Origin: Nigrospora sphaerica
Lineage: Eukaryota > Ascomycota > Sordariomycetes > Amphisphaeriales > Apiosporaceae
Direction of reading: 5' to 3'
Assembly: GCA_018287875.1 (NCBI GenBank)
Contig: JAGVVL010000002.1
Span: 1,364,001 to 1,428,000, forward strand
Length of the DNA stretch: 64,000 nucleotides
Both the position numbers and the translations under genes were made by a program. Below, piece after piece: positions 9,933-21,415 of this stretch. The first letter of the stretch is position 1. Every line of letters starts with the position of its first letter. The notes beneath the pieces were generated by a model, which was given only the letters and a program-made list of their open reading frames with translations, had not been told where the DNA came from and did not search any database.

Positions 9933-12572
9933 ATGTCAACGGTCTCCTCGGCCAAGCCACGGAGTGTACGTACACGGTACTCCCGGGCGACCTCGCTCCT
10001 TCTAACCCTGAACGGTGCAGTGTGTTGTATGTAGAGCCCGGAAGGTGAAATGCGACAAGAGGAGTCCCTGTTCCAACTGCCTCCGGGCCAACATCGCCTG
10101 CGTTCTTCCGTCGGTCGACCGCCCGCCGCGATGGGCCCGGCGAATGGAGCGCGTCGCCCACACGGCCGCCGCGTCGGCCTCGGCGTCGGCCTCGGCATCG
10201 GCACCGCTCCCGTCCGAACCACGGGCCCCAACCGGTAGTGGTGTTGAGCATCTACAGGTGCTAGACCGGCTGCGCACCCTCGAGGGCCTCGTCCACGAGC
10301 TTAGCAGCCAGCTCCAGCAGACGCAACAGACGCAACAGACGCAACAGACGCAACAGGCAGCTAGCAGGTCCGCTCCGCTCGCTGCCTCGGGGCTTCCGAC
10401 CACAGAGGCCAGCCCGCAGGAGCTACCGCGTCTGAGGGATTCGACATCGCCCTCGTCCAGCGCCGGCAGCATGCCTAGAGACTTCGGTCGCCTTGTCCTT
10501 CAGGACCCCCACCGCAGCCGGTACATCAGCAGCGGCTTCTGGTCCCGCGTCAACGACGAAGTACGCCCGCCTTCCTGTAAAAGGGACCGTCTGTGTTCAA
10601 AACCGGGCGACGAATTGTGCTTACCCCGAAACAGCTCGATGCGATCAAACTGCAGACGTCGAGTATGGCCGGCGAGTACTCGGATTCTTCCCAAGACGAG
10701 TCGTCGCCGCCGGCTCGGGCCACCACGCTGGAACAAGGACGGCCGGCTGCTGAGCGGAATGCCTTCTTGTTTGGTCACAACCTCCACCCGGCCGGCCCCA
10801 ACCCGGCCGAGCTGCGCCCGCTGCCGTCCCAGGTCCCTTTCTTGCTCACCGTATACTCGGACAACGTGGGTCTCTTCGCGCGGGTCGTGCATATGCCCGC
10901 GGTTTCCAAGCTGGTCTCCGACGCCCGTGCCGGCGGCACCGCTCTCACGGCCCCCAACGAGGCCCTGCTGTTCGCCATCTACTATGCCGCCTGCACGTCG
11001 ATGGAGGAGGAGGACGTAATGACCAACTTCGGCCGGGCCAAGGCGGAGCTCAACCTCCAATTCCGCCTTGGCTTCGAGCATGCCATGGCAAAGGCCGACT
11101 TTCTCAATGAGCCCAATATGGTCCTCGTGCAGGCCCTCGCCATCTTCCTGTGCCTTGCGCGCCGGCACGACAGCCCCCGCTACGTGTGGATGATGACGGG
11201 GCTCGCCATTCGTATGGCGCAGGCCCTCGGGCTCCAGCGCGACGGCTCCCACTTCTCCCACCTCAGTCCCTATGAGATCGAAGTGCGCAGAAGGGTGTGG
11301 TGGTCCCTGTGCTTGCTAGATTCGCGGGCGTCCGAGGACCAGGGAACCGACGTGGCCACTGGCAGCTTTGACACCAAGATGCCTGCGAACATTAATGATG
11401 ACGACATCGGCCCCGGATCCTCGGAGGCGCCCTTGGCGCGCGAGGGGATCACGGATATGTCCTTCGCCATTGTCTGGATCGAAACGGACCAAGTTATGCG
11501 CCAGATGATGTCTCTCGGGCCCAAAGAGGATGGGAGCCCGGATTTGGAACAGCAAGGCCGGCTCTTAGATGAGCTGTACGGGAAGTACGAGCACAACTAC
11601 TTCCGGTACGTGACCGATCCCAATGACATCAAGCTTTGGGTTGGGTTGATCATCGCGCGGCTCGTCATGGCCAAGATGTCCCTTTTCATCCATCACCCCG
11701 TCCTCTTCTCCTCGCCCAGTGAAACGTTTTCCATCGAAGTGCGGACCAAGCTGCTGGTCAACGCCATTGAGGTGGCCGAGTACAACCACGCGCTGAATGC
11801 CGAGGAGGCGTGTCGCCATTGGCGCTGGGTCTACCAGACTTACACTCACTGGCCTGCCATTGTGTACCTCCTCATCGAGATCGCACGTCGCCCGTGGGGT
11901 CCTCTTATCGAACGAGCCTGGGCGGCGCTTCACAGCCCCTGGCTCATCCCCGCGACCAACCCCATGGCACCCAAGCAAAACGTGCAGTTTTGGGTGCCCC
12001 TACGAAAGCTGATGGTGAGGGCCAGGAGGCATCGTGCGGCCGAGTTGGCTCGACTTAAGGAGGACCCCACGGCAGCGAGGGAGCTGGAAACCCAAGACAG
12101 GGAATCGCCCCGGCCAGGCAGTTCTGGATACTACCCACCTGGGGCTGACGTAGTCGGGCTATACCGTGAGAGGTGGCGCAGGCTGGTTTCCGATTCGGGC
12201 TCCTACCCGTTCAGCGCGGAAACGAAAGAAACGGCGGCGGCGGCGGCGGCGGCAGGTCCGTCAAAACCGCAATATAGCCGGGTAGACGGCGGAGCGGCTC
12301 CGATTATCGCATATCCCAACGCAGGCCATCCTGGGCATCTCGGCTCCGAGGCAACGGGATGGACAGGTCATGACTCATTCGCATCGGTTGCCCTGCAGCC
12401 ACACAACGCTCTTACCGCTTCGGATCCTCTTCCTTGGTTATGGACAGACACGGATATGTCGATGGATATGTTGGCGGATATGAATGAAGTGGGCGCGGGC
12501 GACTGGATGGACTGGCAGGAATGGGTTGAATCTGCGAATACCCTGACATCCGGCGGCAGCAGAGACAAGTAG
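9933..12572 (+). CDS. Zn(II)2Cys6 transcription factor with fungal_trans domain
   Basis: Exons are 9933-9965, 10021-10560 and 10635-12572 (introns 55 and 74 nt, both phase 0), giving 836 aa. The first exon encodes only 11 residues, and the zinc cluster starts exactly at the first splice junction. Its spacing is C-x2-C-x6-C-x5-C-x2-C-x6-C (residues about 12-38), followed by the basic linker RPPRWARR. A low-complexity SA repeat and a QTQ repeat come next. The middle homology region/fungal_trans domain spans roughly residues 280-600, with ALLFAIYYAAC and RRRVWWSLCLLD typical of it. A run of eight alanines and an acidic, Trp-rich C-terminus (possible activation domain) close the protein. It is a nuclear DNA-binding regulator; its target genes cannot be inferred. 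Confidence 0.92.
10318..10356 (+). repeat. Coding 9-bp tandem repeat (CAGACGCAA)
   Basis: Four perfect copies of CAGACGCAA followed by CAG. It encodes a Gln/Thr-rich stretch in the linker between the zinc cluster and the fungal_trans domain. Such units are prone to length change. Confidence 0.9.
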
Positions 12573-13109
12573 GGGGTTTCCCTGACCAACCTGAACGAAT
12601 GGAACTGGAAGTAGACCCTCTCCGGTCCTCTTTTACATTCCTCACCGGTGTCGGACCGTCCGTCCGGAGTGTCGTACGTGGATGGTACCAAGAGGTGGTA
12701 TAGCCAAGCCTACACGCAAGCATGACGCTTGGAGGGCAGTGGTCAAGTGGACGAACCTTGCCGGCATTCTCCACGAACTCTGTCGAGAGGGGTGCCGAGG
12801 CGGATGGGCACAGGTCGAGACGAGGTAGATCTATAAACCCGGAACGTGTGATTTAGAGGGAGTCGGGGGTAAAGTTAGTGGGCTACATATCATGGATGCT
12901 TCTTTTTCTTACAGTCAGCGTTCTGCTCGATCACCCACTCGCAGCCAATGTAGCGAAAACGTCAACGACAACGGCAGCTTCACCACCGGCAACACTAGAG
13001 AGTGAAAAAGTGCAGACATCTTTTCTCCTCTCTTCGCTTTGTTATGTAAAGACGTGCACAGCAAACAGGTCTAGTCCACGAGGCAAAGTTCACCCCACAC
13101 CCGCCCCTC
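12573..13109. other. Intergenic
   Basis: Apart from the 3' region of the transcription factor gene and a leader for the small frame at 13110, nothing is recognised. Confidence 0.4.
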
Positions 13110-13502
13110 ATGGGTTCCAAGAACGTCGACTTCGACGTTGTGGGCATGCTCGCGTCCTACCACCGCATGCACGAGGCCGCCGAGGCGCGCTTGTTGGCGA
13201 ACTGCTGGGTCGAGGCGGCGGAGCGCGAGTACACGTACGCCGCGCTGTCGAGGCGGTACGTAGCCTTCGAGCTGCTCCTCGAGCTGCTCTTCCGGCTCGC
13301 GCTCATGCTCGCGGGCGTCACGCACCCCGCGGCGGCGCGGCATGAACCGATAGGGCGGCGCCATAGACCCAAGGGGGCTTACGCGACGGTTTCGGAGCGC
13401 GAGGCGCTCCACGACCTCTTTGGCGACATGGAAACCGTAACCGACAATCTGGAGGGCGTGGCGGACAAGATCATAGCCGCCGAGGGAGGCTCCGCAGGGT
13501 AA
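13110..13502 (+). CDS. Small hypothetical protein
   Basis: A 130-aa open frame beginning with ATG. It is rich in Glu, Arg, Ala and Leu, with a leucine-rich helix (FELLLELLFRLALMLAGV) in the middle that could be amphipathic or membrane-associated. Strong GC-ending codon use resembles neighbouring genes, which argues weakly for real coding. No domain is recognised, and the antisense strand is also open over much of this stretch. It could be chance. Confidence 0.35.
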   Translation: MGSKNVDFDVVGMLASYHRMHEAAEARLLANCWVEAAEREYTYAALSRRYVAFELLLELLFRLALMLAGVTHPAAARHEPIGRRHRPKGAYATVSEREALHDLFGDMETVTDNLEGVADKIIAAEGGSAG

Positions 13503-14090
13503 AGCGGGAAACTCGCCGGTTGGAAACGTCTCTATACGGCCGTTCTACTCGCAGCGACGGACGTGCCCGCGCCGTCACGAATAGGGGCGCCTCGGATTCC
13601 GATGGCTATTCCCTGGGTTCTGACGACGTCGTGCAAGCGATACGGTTAAGCTAGCCACATCGCGAAAACGTGCTGCTTGTACGGGGCCCGGTCCTAAGAC
13701 GGGTATGCGTACAGACGTAAATAATTAACCGCACGGGATTGCTTACGCGTATGTTCAGTCAAGGCTCCGCCTATACTCTGAGAATACGCAAGTAGGCTCT
13801 TGGCTTTTGGATGCAGGTACGGAGTACTAACCCCAAAGTAAGCGGGTTTTACTATGTAAGAGGTTCGGAGTCGGAGTCCACGCAATGTTTGTCGGAATTC
13901 GAGTTCCCATGAGCAGGGATTATCTGCACGCTATCGCGCATGGAGCAGGTGTTGAATGCAAACACGGGGTGAATTGTGCCCGTCTTACGTCGCCTGAAGT
14001 TGATAAGCTCAAATGGACCAAGCGAGATAGAAACACTTGATATCTCGAGTACAGCCGTTCTCTCACATTTTGGAGAGCACCATCGCTATC
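13503..14090. other. Intergenic upstream of carboxypeptidase
   Basis: AT-richer stretch with no gene. It contains a GGTACGGAGTACT element around 13817, part of a motif recurring in this window (see findings). Confidence 0.4.
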
Positions 14091-16425
14091 ATGTTGTCGT
14101 CAGGTCTGCTCCTTAGTGGCTTGCTGGGGCTGGGGCTGGCTCAATTCCCCCCTACGCCCGAAGGCATCAAGGTGCTCAAATCGAAGTTCCAAGAGAACGT
14201 GACCATCTCATTCAAAAATGTACAACGACGTTCCCGTCACTTGATGGAATCGCTCACGAGCTGACTTCTGTGAGCTCAGCCTGGCATCTGCGAGACGACA
14301 CCGGGGGTCCGGTCGTACGCGGGCTACATCCATCTACCGCCCGGCTTGCTCGACGATGGTAGTGGGGAGGTGCAGGACTACCCCATCAATACGTAGGATC
14401 CGGCCCTGGAAACGAAGAAGCAATACCCGGACTGACCCAGGCGTAGCTTCTTTTGGTTCTTTGAAGCGAGGAAGGATCCCGTCCACGCGCCCCTGTCCAT
14501 ATGGCTCAACGGCGGGCCCGGCGCCTCCTCCATGATGGGGCTGCTCGAGGAGAACGGCCCTTGCATGGTCGCGGCCGACTCGGCGACCACGGTGCCGAAC
14601 CCGTGGAGCTGGAACAACGAGGTCAACATGCTGTACATTGACCAGCCGACCCAGGTGGGCTTTTCGTACGACGTGCCGACCAATGCGACCTTGGTTCGCT
14701 CCGGCGCGCCGGGCACCGAGGACGAGTTCGAGACCCGGCCGGCTGATTTTTCGGGCGGCGTGCCCGAGGCCAACATCACCCATCGGTACGGCACCTTTGC
14801 CAGCCAGAACCGGTCGCGCACGGCCAAAACGACGGAGCAGGCGGCCCACGCGCTCTGGCACTTCGCGCAGACGTGGTTCTTCGAGTTCCCGCACTACAAG
14901 CCGGCCGACAACAGCGTCAGCCTCTGGGCCGAGTCCTACGGCGGCCATTACGGCCCGGGCATCCTGCGTTTCTTCCAGCGCCAAAACGAGCTCGTCGCCA
15001 ACGGCACCCCGACGGAGCGCACCGCCCACCCCTTGCGCGTCGACACCCTCGGCATCGTCAACGGCCATATCGACCTCGTGATACAGGGAGAGAGCTCCAT
15101 CACTTGGCCCTATAACAACGTATCACCCCCCCCGCCCATTCCTTCGGCGCCTCGTTGCCCCAAATAGTGCTGATGTTATTCGGCAGACGTATGGCCTGCA
15201 ACTGTTCAACCAGTCGCTGTATGACGACCTCATGTGGAACTGTAAGCAACACCTCGTGTTCTTCCTGGCCGTGCCAAGCGCGGATCTCTCCTATCATGCC
15301 CCTATCACTGTTTGCACCAGCGAACCTGGCCTTAGGATGGTCCGAACCAGGCTTCATGAGCACCCGTTTTCCTAGGAAACGGCTAACACCAGACGGGGGG
15401 TAGGGACGAAGCCGGACGGCTGCAAAGAGCGGTTCGCAGCATGCCAGGATGAACTCAAAAACCACGAGCCCGTCCGCCTTAGCCAGCTGTCTGGAAGGAA
15501 CGATCTCAAGGCATGCAAACGCCTCGAGGGAGTTTGCGAGTACGGGGCCGCCGAGACGTACATGGCGTCTGGTGTTGGCGGCTGGTTCGACATCGCACAT
15601 CGTAAGTGATCCTCGAGTTTCCTTGTCTTACCTTGGATCTTTTCGTTCCGTGTTCCGCTTTCCCACTCAGGAGGGCCGCGAAACGTCATTTGCGAACGGG
15701 AAATATTGACACCGAAGGCTACAGCCAAGGCCGACCCCTTTCCGGCACCGCACCTGTATGGATACTTGACGCGGGCGCCGGTGCTTGCGGCCCTCGGCGT
15801 GCCCGTCAACTTTTCCAGCATTTCCTCGGCCGTGGGCTACCAGTTCGACAAATCGCTGGACATTGTGCACGGCGGTTCCCTCGACGCCATCGGCTACCTC
15901 TTGGACGCGGGCGTCAAGGTGCACATGATGTACGGCGACCGCGACATGGCGTGTAACTGGGTCGGCGGCGAGGCGGCCAGCCTCGCCGTGCGGCACCGGC
16001 ACGCGGCCGCTTTTGCGCGCGCCGGCTACGAGCCCCTCGTCCTCACCGACGGCGGCGTTGGCGGCATGACGCGGCAGCACGGCAACTTTTCCTTCACACG
16101 CGTCTTCCAGGCCGGCCACGAGGTGCCCGCCTACCAGCCCGAGGCCGCCTACGCCATCTTCCGCCGCGCCATGTTCAACCGGGACGTGCCCACGGGCCGC
16201 ATCCCCGTCACCGACGACTTTGCCACCAGCGGCCCCCGGGACGTCTGGCATATCAAGAACACGCCCCCCGCCCGGCCGGCGCCGAGGTGCTACGTGCTCA
16301 AGCCCGAGACCTGCCTCCCGGAAGTGTGGGAGAGGGCTGCGAAGGGCCTGGCCGTGGTCAAGGACTTTTTCGTCGTCGACGACAGTGCCGCGGAGGCTGC
16401 CGTAGGCGAAATGGGAGAGCTCTGA
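14091..16425 (+). CDS. Serine carboxypeptidase (S10, carboxypeptidase S1-like)
   Basis: Six exons are proposed: 14091-14219, 14280-14392, 14447-15119, 15187-15241, 15404-15601 and 15725-16425, giving 622 aa. All junctions use GT-AG and keep the frame. The N-terminus is a signal peptide ([12 protein letters not shown]). Family hallmarks appear in order: [16 protein letters not shown], a catalytic-Ser motif ESYGG (Ser about 244), GDRDMACN (catalytic Asp) and QAGHEVP (catalytic His about 521). The enzyme should be secreted or vacuolar and remove C-terminal residues from peptides. The 55-nt fourth exon is short, and the long intron before exon 5 is placed at a TAG acceptor to keep the frame. The C-terminus resembles other carboxypeptidase S1 homologues, so the gene looks intact. 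Confidence 0.88.
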
Positions 16426-17495
16426 GCTGCCGGGTTTCCCAGGACAATCTTTGACGGCCTGACTGAAGTGTCGTGTAAGTGGTACCCACCCATGGCAGTG
16501 TTTTGGAATTGGAAAGTTTTTTTCGGGTCGGCTGCGGTCCCTTAGTACTGTATGTACAAATTGCAGGCGAGGCTTGGAACTTAAGGATCCCTCTGCCAAC
16601 ACCTCTGCCGGTCCCTTTCCCAGTCTCGCTTCCGATACCTCTGCTGGTCCCTCTGCGGTAGTACCTCCATGGCGCAGTCGGTCACTCGGATTGCAGCTCG
16701 AACAGGGCTCGGGTTGGATTGGACCAACAAGAAACGAGGAAGCTCTGACTACTCCTTCTCAGCTGTGTCATAATCACACATGGCCATCTACATTAAGTAC
16801 CTACCTACCTTGAGTACCCAGTTTCTGGGTGTATTCATCTCGTTCCAATGCTCTATTCTTAGCAGAGCCGTCTCTAAGCCGATTGAACGCCCAGTCTCCA
16901 TCTGCGAGGGTTACTCATGTTTCCCAAAAAAGACAGACGGAGATGCATCCGTGGCAGATGCAGTGGTGGTGAGTAAGTAGACCATTCCCGACATCGCTCG
17001 CCTGGGATATTATGCAAGGGACCCCCGGTTCAGTAGTATGTCTATTACATCAGAAAGGTACATGCGGACCCTGCGCGGACGTTGAAGTACCTGAGTGCGG
17101 GCGAGCGCGGGGCAATCCAGTCCCTCCCATAGTCATAGGTCGGGAAAAATCGAGGTCGGACATCCCACTTCTTACGCGAGGGCACCGGCTTAACGCCACC
17201 GCCGCTACCGCACCTAGATGCATAGGGCGAGAAAGTTGCCAGGGCTCGCATACTGGCATACAGGAGACGCTCTGTGACTCAGATATTCTTTCCCCCCCTT
17301 CCACCGAGCTATACATACCGGCATAGCTGCACGTTGGCCTCTCTCTCCCTCACCGGCTTTCCCGCAATTCCACCTGAATCGTCTGGGAGCTCTGCACTGA
17401 CAAGACACCGTCTCCGGTTCTGACTTCTGTGCCTTGTCGCTGCTCCCTCCGGACCAATTGTCCCCCGTCCCCCGTCCCCCGTCCTCCTACGCACA
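16426..17495. other. Intergenic upstream of trp-3
   Basis: No gene is seen in about 1.07 kb. It contains the CPC1/GCN4-type site at 17275 and a pyrimidine-rich leader just before the trp-3 ATG (about 17430-17490), typical of highly expressed fungal genes. Confidence 0.5.
17275..17281. promoter_or_regulatory. CPC1/GCN4 binding site (TGACTCA)
   Basis: A perfect TGACTCA heptamer about 215 bp upstream of the tryptophan synthase ATG. Amino-acid biosynthetic genes in fungi are induced through this site by the cross-pathway control factor (CPC1/GCN4 family). Distance and gene identity fit; binding is inferred. Confidence 0.6.
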
Positions 17496-19735
17496 ATGGA
17501 TCACCTCAAGCAGACCTTTCAGCGGTGCAAGGCCGAGAAGCGCGTATGTGCTTCCCCCATCTCGAGGTCTTATCCGGGCCCTCCTCCCTGCCACCCAGTT
17601 GCTAACGCGGCCTTCTCGCCCAGGCGGCCTTCGTCACCTATGTCACGGCCGGCTTCCCGACCCCCGAGGCCATGCCCGGCATCATGCTGGCCATGCAGAA
17701 GGGCGGCGCCGACATCATCGAGCTCGGCGTGCCCTTCACCGACCCCATTGCCGACGGCCCGACCATCCAGACCGCCAACACGGTCGCCCTCAAGAACGGC
17801 GTCACCGTCGGCTCGACGCTGCAGATGGTCCGCGACGCCCGGAAACAAGGCCTCACGGCCCCCGTGATGCTGATGGGCTACTACAACCCCCTGCTGGCCT
17901 ACGGCGAGGAGGCGCTGCTGCGTGACTGCAAGGAGGCCGGTATCAACGGCTTTATCGTCTGTGACCTGCCGCCCGAGGAGGCTGTCTCGTTCCGCAAGTT
18001 CTGCACCGCCGGCCGCCTGTCGTACGTGCCGCTCATCGCGCCCTCGACGACCGACTCCCGTATGCGCCTTCTGTGCTCCCTGGCCGACAGCTGGATCTAC
18101 GTCGTCTCACGCATGGGCGTCACCGGCGCGCTGGGCACCATGAACGCCGCCCTGCCCGAGCTGCTCCAGCGCGTCAAGAAGTACAGCGGCAACAAGCCGG
18201 CCGCCGTCGGCTTCGGCGTCTCGACCCGTGAACACTTCCAGAGCGTGGCCGCCGTGGCCGACGGCGTCGTCATCGGCTCCCAGCTCATCGCCAAGCTTCA
18301 GGAGGCCGAGGAGGGCCAGGGCGCCAAGGTCGTCGAGGAGTACTGCGCCTACGTCTGCGGCCGCACCTCGACCGCCCAAGAGGAGCTGACGCGGGAGGTT
18401 GGCGTCATCGAGGCCGTCAGCGTCGCGCAGGAGCCAAGCGGCGAGGACGTCACCGTCAGCGGCGTCATCACCGACGAGGACCATGAAGGCAACGATGCCG
18501 ACATTGTGGCCCAGCTGGCCGCCATGCACGGCAAGATCCCCGACCGCTTCGGCGAGTACGGCGGCCAGTACGTGCCCGAGTCGCTGATGGACTGCCTGCG
18601 GGAGCTCGAGGAGGGCTTTAACGACATCAAGGACGACCCCAAATTCTGGGAGGAGTACCGGTCCTACTACCCCTGGATGGGCCGTCCGGGCCAGCTGCAC
18701 CTGGCCGAGCGGCTTACCGAGCACGCCGGGGGCGCCAACATCTGGCTCAAGCGCGAGGATCTCAACCATACCGGCTCGCATAAGATCAACAACGCCGTCG
18801 GTCAGATCCTGCTGGCCAAACGGCTGGGCAAGACCAAGATCATCGCCGAGACGGGCGCCGGCCAGCACGGCGTGGCGACGGCCACCGTGTGCGCCAAGTT
18901 CAACATGGAGTGCACCGTCTACATGGGTGCCGAGGACGTGCGGCGGCAGGCGCTTAACGTGTTCCGCATGCGGATGCTGGGCGCCAAGGTCATCGCCGTC
19001 GAGGCCGGCGCGCGGACGCTGCGCGACGCCGTCAACGAGGCCATGCGTTCCTGGGTGACGCGGCTCGAGGACACTCACTACATCCTGGGTTCGGCCATTG
19101 GCCCGCACCCCTTCCCGACCATCGTGCGGACCTTCCAGTCGGTCATCGGCAACGAGACCAAGGAGCAGATGCAGCAGCTGCGCGGCAAGCTGCCCGACGC
19201 CGTCGTCGCCTGCGTCGGCGGCGGCTCCAACGCCACCGGCATGTTCTTCCCCTTCAGCAACGACCCCTCGGTCAAGCTGCTGGGCGTCGAGGCCGGCGGC
19301 GACGGCATTGAGACGACTCGCCACTCGGCCACGCTGGCGGCCGGCACCAAGGGCGTCCTGCACGGCGTGCGCACCTACATCCTGCAGAACGAGCACGGTC
19401 AGATCCAGGAGACGCACTCCGTCTCGGCCGGCCTCGACTACCCCGGCGTCGGGCCCGAGCTGGCCCAGTGGAAAGACTCGGACCGCGCCAAGTTCGTGGC
19501 CGCCACCGACGCCGAGGCTTTCGAGGGCTTCCGCCTCATGACGCAGCTCGAGGGCATCATCCCGGCCCTCGAGAGCGCCCACGGCATCTGGGGCGCCATC
19601 GAGCTGGCCAAGACCATGCCCAAGGGCTCCGACGTCGTCATCTGCCTCAGCGGTCGCGGCGACAAGGACGTCCAGAGCGTCGCCGAGGAGCTGCCCAAGA
19701 TCGGCCCCAAGATCGGCTGGGATCTGCGGTTTTAA
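17496..19735 (+). CDS. trp-3: Bifunctional tryptophan synthase (alpha-beta fusion)
   Basis: Exons are 17496-17543 and 17624-19735, with an 80-nt intron after only 16 codons, giving 719 aa. The alpha domain comes first: catalytic Glu49 in IIELGVPF and Asp60 in PIADGPT match the bacterial residue numbers. The beta domain begins near residue 300, and Lys403 in [11 protein letters not shown] is the PLP-binding lysine; [10 protein letters not shown] is the phosphate-binding glycine loop. The enzyme cleaves indole-3-glycerol phosphate and joins indole to serine, the last step of tryptophan synthesis, in the cytosol. The fused order alpha-then-beta is the fungal arrangement (Neurospora trp-3, yeast TRP5). 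An upstream TGACTCA suggests cross-pathway control. It looks complete and normal in length. Confidence 0.98.
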
Positions 19736-20062
19736 GTAAATAAATAAAAGCGACTTTTTGTATGTACACGAGCATGGGGAAATGGTGTTGCATTCGAGCG
19801 GCGGGGTAAAAGAGAAGACGACCCGGTAGACCTCGGGCCGAAAGCATGTAGGCCGGGAGCACGATAACTCTATAGCCTAAACAGAAGGCATTTTGAACAT
19901 GCGCGCGGCCGGTACGGAGGGCGTGTTTGTTTGGTACAGTTACTAGATATGGTACATTGGCTGTGCGTTGCCTTGTCCTGCCCGTCTCTCAAGTCCGTCT
20001 CAACAAAACCGAGGTTCCGGGCGTCCCGGGTATCCACGGCCCGCCAACGTCGGCGTGCCGGT
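19736..20062. other. Convergent 3' intergenic region
   Basis: It lies between the ends of trp-3 and the minus-strand ribosomal protein gene. TAAATAAATAAAA directly after the trp-3 stop is a plausible positioning or polyadenylation element. No gene is seen. Confidence 0.5.
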
Positions 20063-20881
20063 TTACGGGATAATGTTCTTCTGGCTGGTCACATCCTGGT
20101 CCCGGATCTCCTGGGCGGCGGCGTCGACGGCGTCGGCGGCCTTGCGGGCATCGGCGTCGGCGTTGGCGGCGTCGATGAAGACGTTCTCGCCCTCCTGGAC
20201 GTCGCCGATGACGAACTCGTCGCCGCGGGCGAGCATGGCGTCGAGGGCGGCCATCTCGTCGTCGGTCGGGCGGGGGCCGGCGGCCTCGCCGTCGAGCGGC
20301 TGGGCGCGCGGGGGCAGGCCGAGGGCGGCGCGCTCGGCGGCCCAGCGGGCTTGGACGGCGGGGCTCTGCATCACCTTCCAGCGCAGGCGCCAGCCGGCGG
20401 GGCCGAGCTCCTTGACGCGACGGGCCTTGGTGCCGAGCAGGTAGTTGTCGATGCCGCCGAGCTTGTCGACGGTGCGCAGCACGCCGGCCGTCAGGCGCGT
20501 GCGGATGAAGGCGCCGAGCGCGGGCGACCAGAGCCGCTTCGTGTGCCGGTTGGGCCGCCACATGGTCCACGACTTGTTGCCGTACTTGGCCGCCACCGTG
20601 TTGCCGAACCGCACCTTGGATGTGCCGTACAGGCCCACGTTGCGCTGCTTGTACCACCGGAACGGCCCGTACGGGTAGTCGGGCACCTGCTCAAACGGCA
20701 CCTTGAGGTGCGTCGGCGTCTGGCGCTGCGGCGCCGGCGTCGTCGAGAAGGCCCGCCGGCTGACCGCGGCGGCGCCGCCGCCGGCGGGGATATGTGATGA
20801 CGGCGCCGAGGCCGCGGCGGCTGTGGAGGACGAGGCGGACGCGAGGCACCGCGCGGATGTCCAGGGTCGGAGGGACGCCAT
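20063..20881 (-). CDS. MRPL24: Mitochondrial large-subunit ribosomal protein bL28m (MRPL24 type)
   Basis: Intronless, 272 aa, starting at the ATG at 20881. The N-terminus is rich in Arg, Ser and Ala with no acidic residues (MASLRPWTSARCLASA), as expected for a mitochondrial targeting peptide. The core has the bL28 pattern: VRFGNTVAAKYGNKS, then RPNRHTKRLWSPALG, then FIRTRLTAGVLRTVDKLGG. It should be a structural protein of the mitochondrial 54S subunit. The frame continues open upstream of 20881, but those codons are low-complexity leader with no conserved sequence. The C-terminal part (Ala/Asp-rich) is a fungal extension. It is divergent from the gene at 21416. Confidence 0.92.
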   Translation of the reverse strand: MASLRPWTSARCLASASSSTAAAASAPSSHIPAGGGAAAVSRRAFSTTPAPQRQTPTHLKVPFEQVPDYPYGPFRWYKQRNVGLYGTSKVRFGNTVAAKYGNKSWTMWRPNRHTKRLWSPALGAFIRTRLTAGVLRTVDKLGGIDNYLLGTKARRVKELGPAGWRLRWKVMQSPAVQARWAAERAALGLPPRAQPLDGEAAGPRPTDDEMAALDAMLARGDEFVIGDVQEGENVFIDAANADADARKAADAVDAAAQEIRDQDVTSQKNIIP

Positions 20882-21166
20882 CGTGGCGGCGGTGGTGGTG
20901 ATGACGGAGCTGGCGTGCGGGTGGGCCGGTCTCCTACTGCGGACGTCCGGGTCCAGTCGCGCCGGCGGAAAGCAGTCTGGAAAGGGTCGAGCGGGGGTGG
21001 GCGTGCAGCGACAGCAACGCGGGTCGGTCGGACTGAGGTCGTCGGCGATGGTGCGAATAGCAGTGTGAATGATTCTTTTGGCGGTTGGCACCATCCTCCG
21101 CTGCCATGTTTTTAGTGGGGCAATCCTCCCGTCACCCGGTGCCGGTCCGGGGGGGCGCGTTTGTGA

Positions 21167-21206
21167 GGTACGTACCGCATCTTTCCCAGAGGGTACGGTA
21201 CGTACC
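21167..21206. promoter_or_regulatory. Paired 10-bp palindromes in divergent promoter
   Basis: GGTACGTACC occurs twice, at 21167-21176 and 21197-21206, exactly 30 bp apart start to start. Both are perfect palindromes in the 534-bp gap shared by the bL28m gene and the gene at 21416; a partial GGTAC precedes the second copy. A dimeric-factor site is an inference. The rest of the gap (20882-21415) shows no gene. Confidence 0.4.
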
Positions 21207-21415
21207 TTCTCCCGCTGTGGCTCAGGTAAGGAAGGCGTCGAGGCGTCCTGGTTGGTGCCGGCATCACTTGGCAATCAATCAATCGGAACACACCCATCCC
21301 ATACTCGCGCGGGTAGGGGGCTATTAACACATTCAACGAGCGCCTCGTGCATCGTGCTGGGGTGATCATCCGGCCAGGAAAGTCCCTTGCCGATTCGGAT
21401 ATCCATGGGGTCACG

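Noticed and set aside
1145..13502. Possible secondary-metabolite cluster (beta-lactamase-like, acyltransferase, reductase, Zn2Cys6 factor)
   Set aside because: No backbone enzyme (PKS, NRPS, terpene cyclase, DMAT) is present, and a cellulose-targeted GH43 lies in the middle. Proximity alone is not enough.
18107..19582. 491-codon open frame antisense to trp-3
   Set aside because: Low-complexity shadow of a strongly biased gene; no domain.
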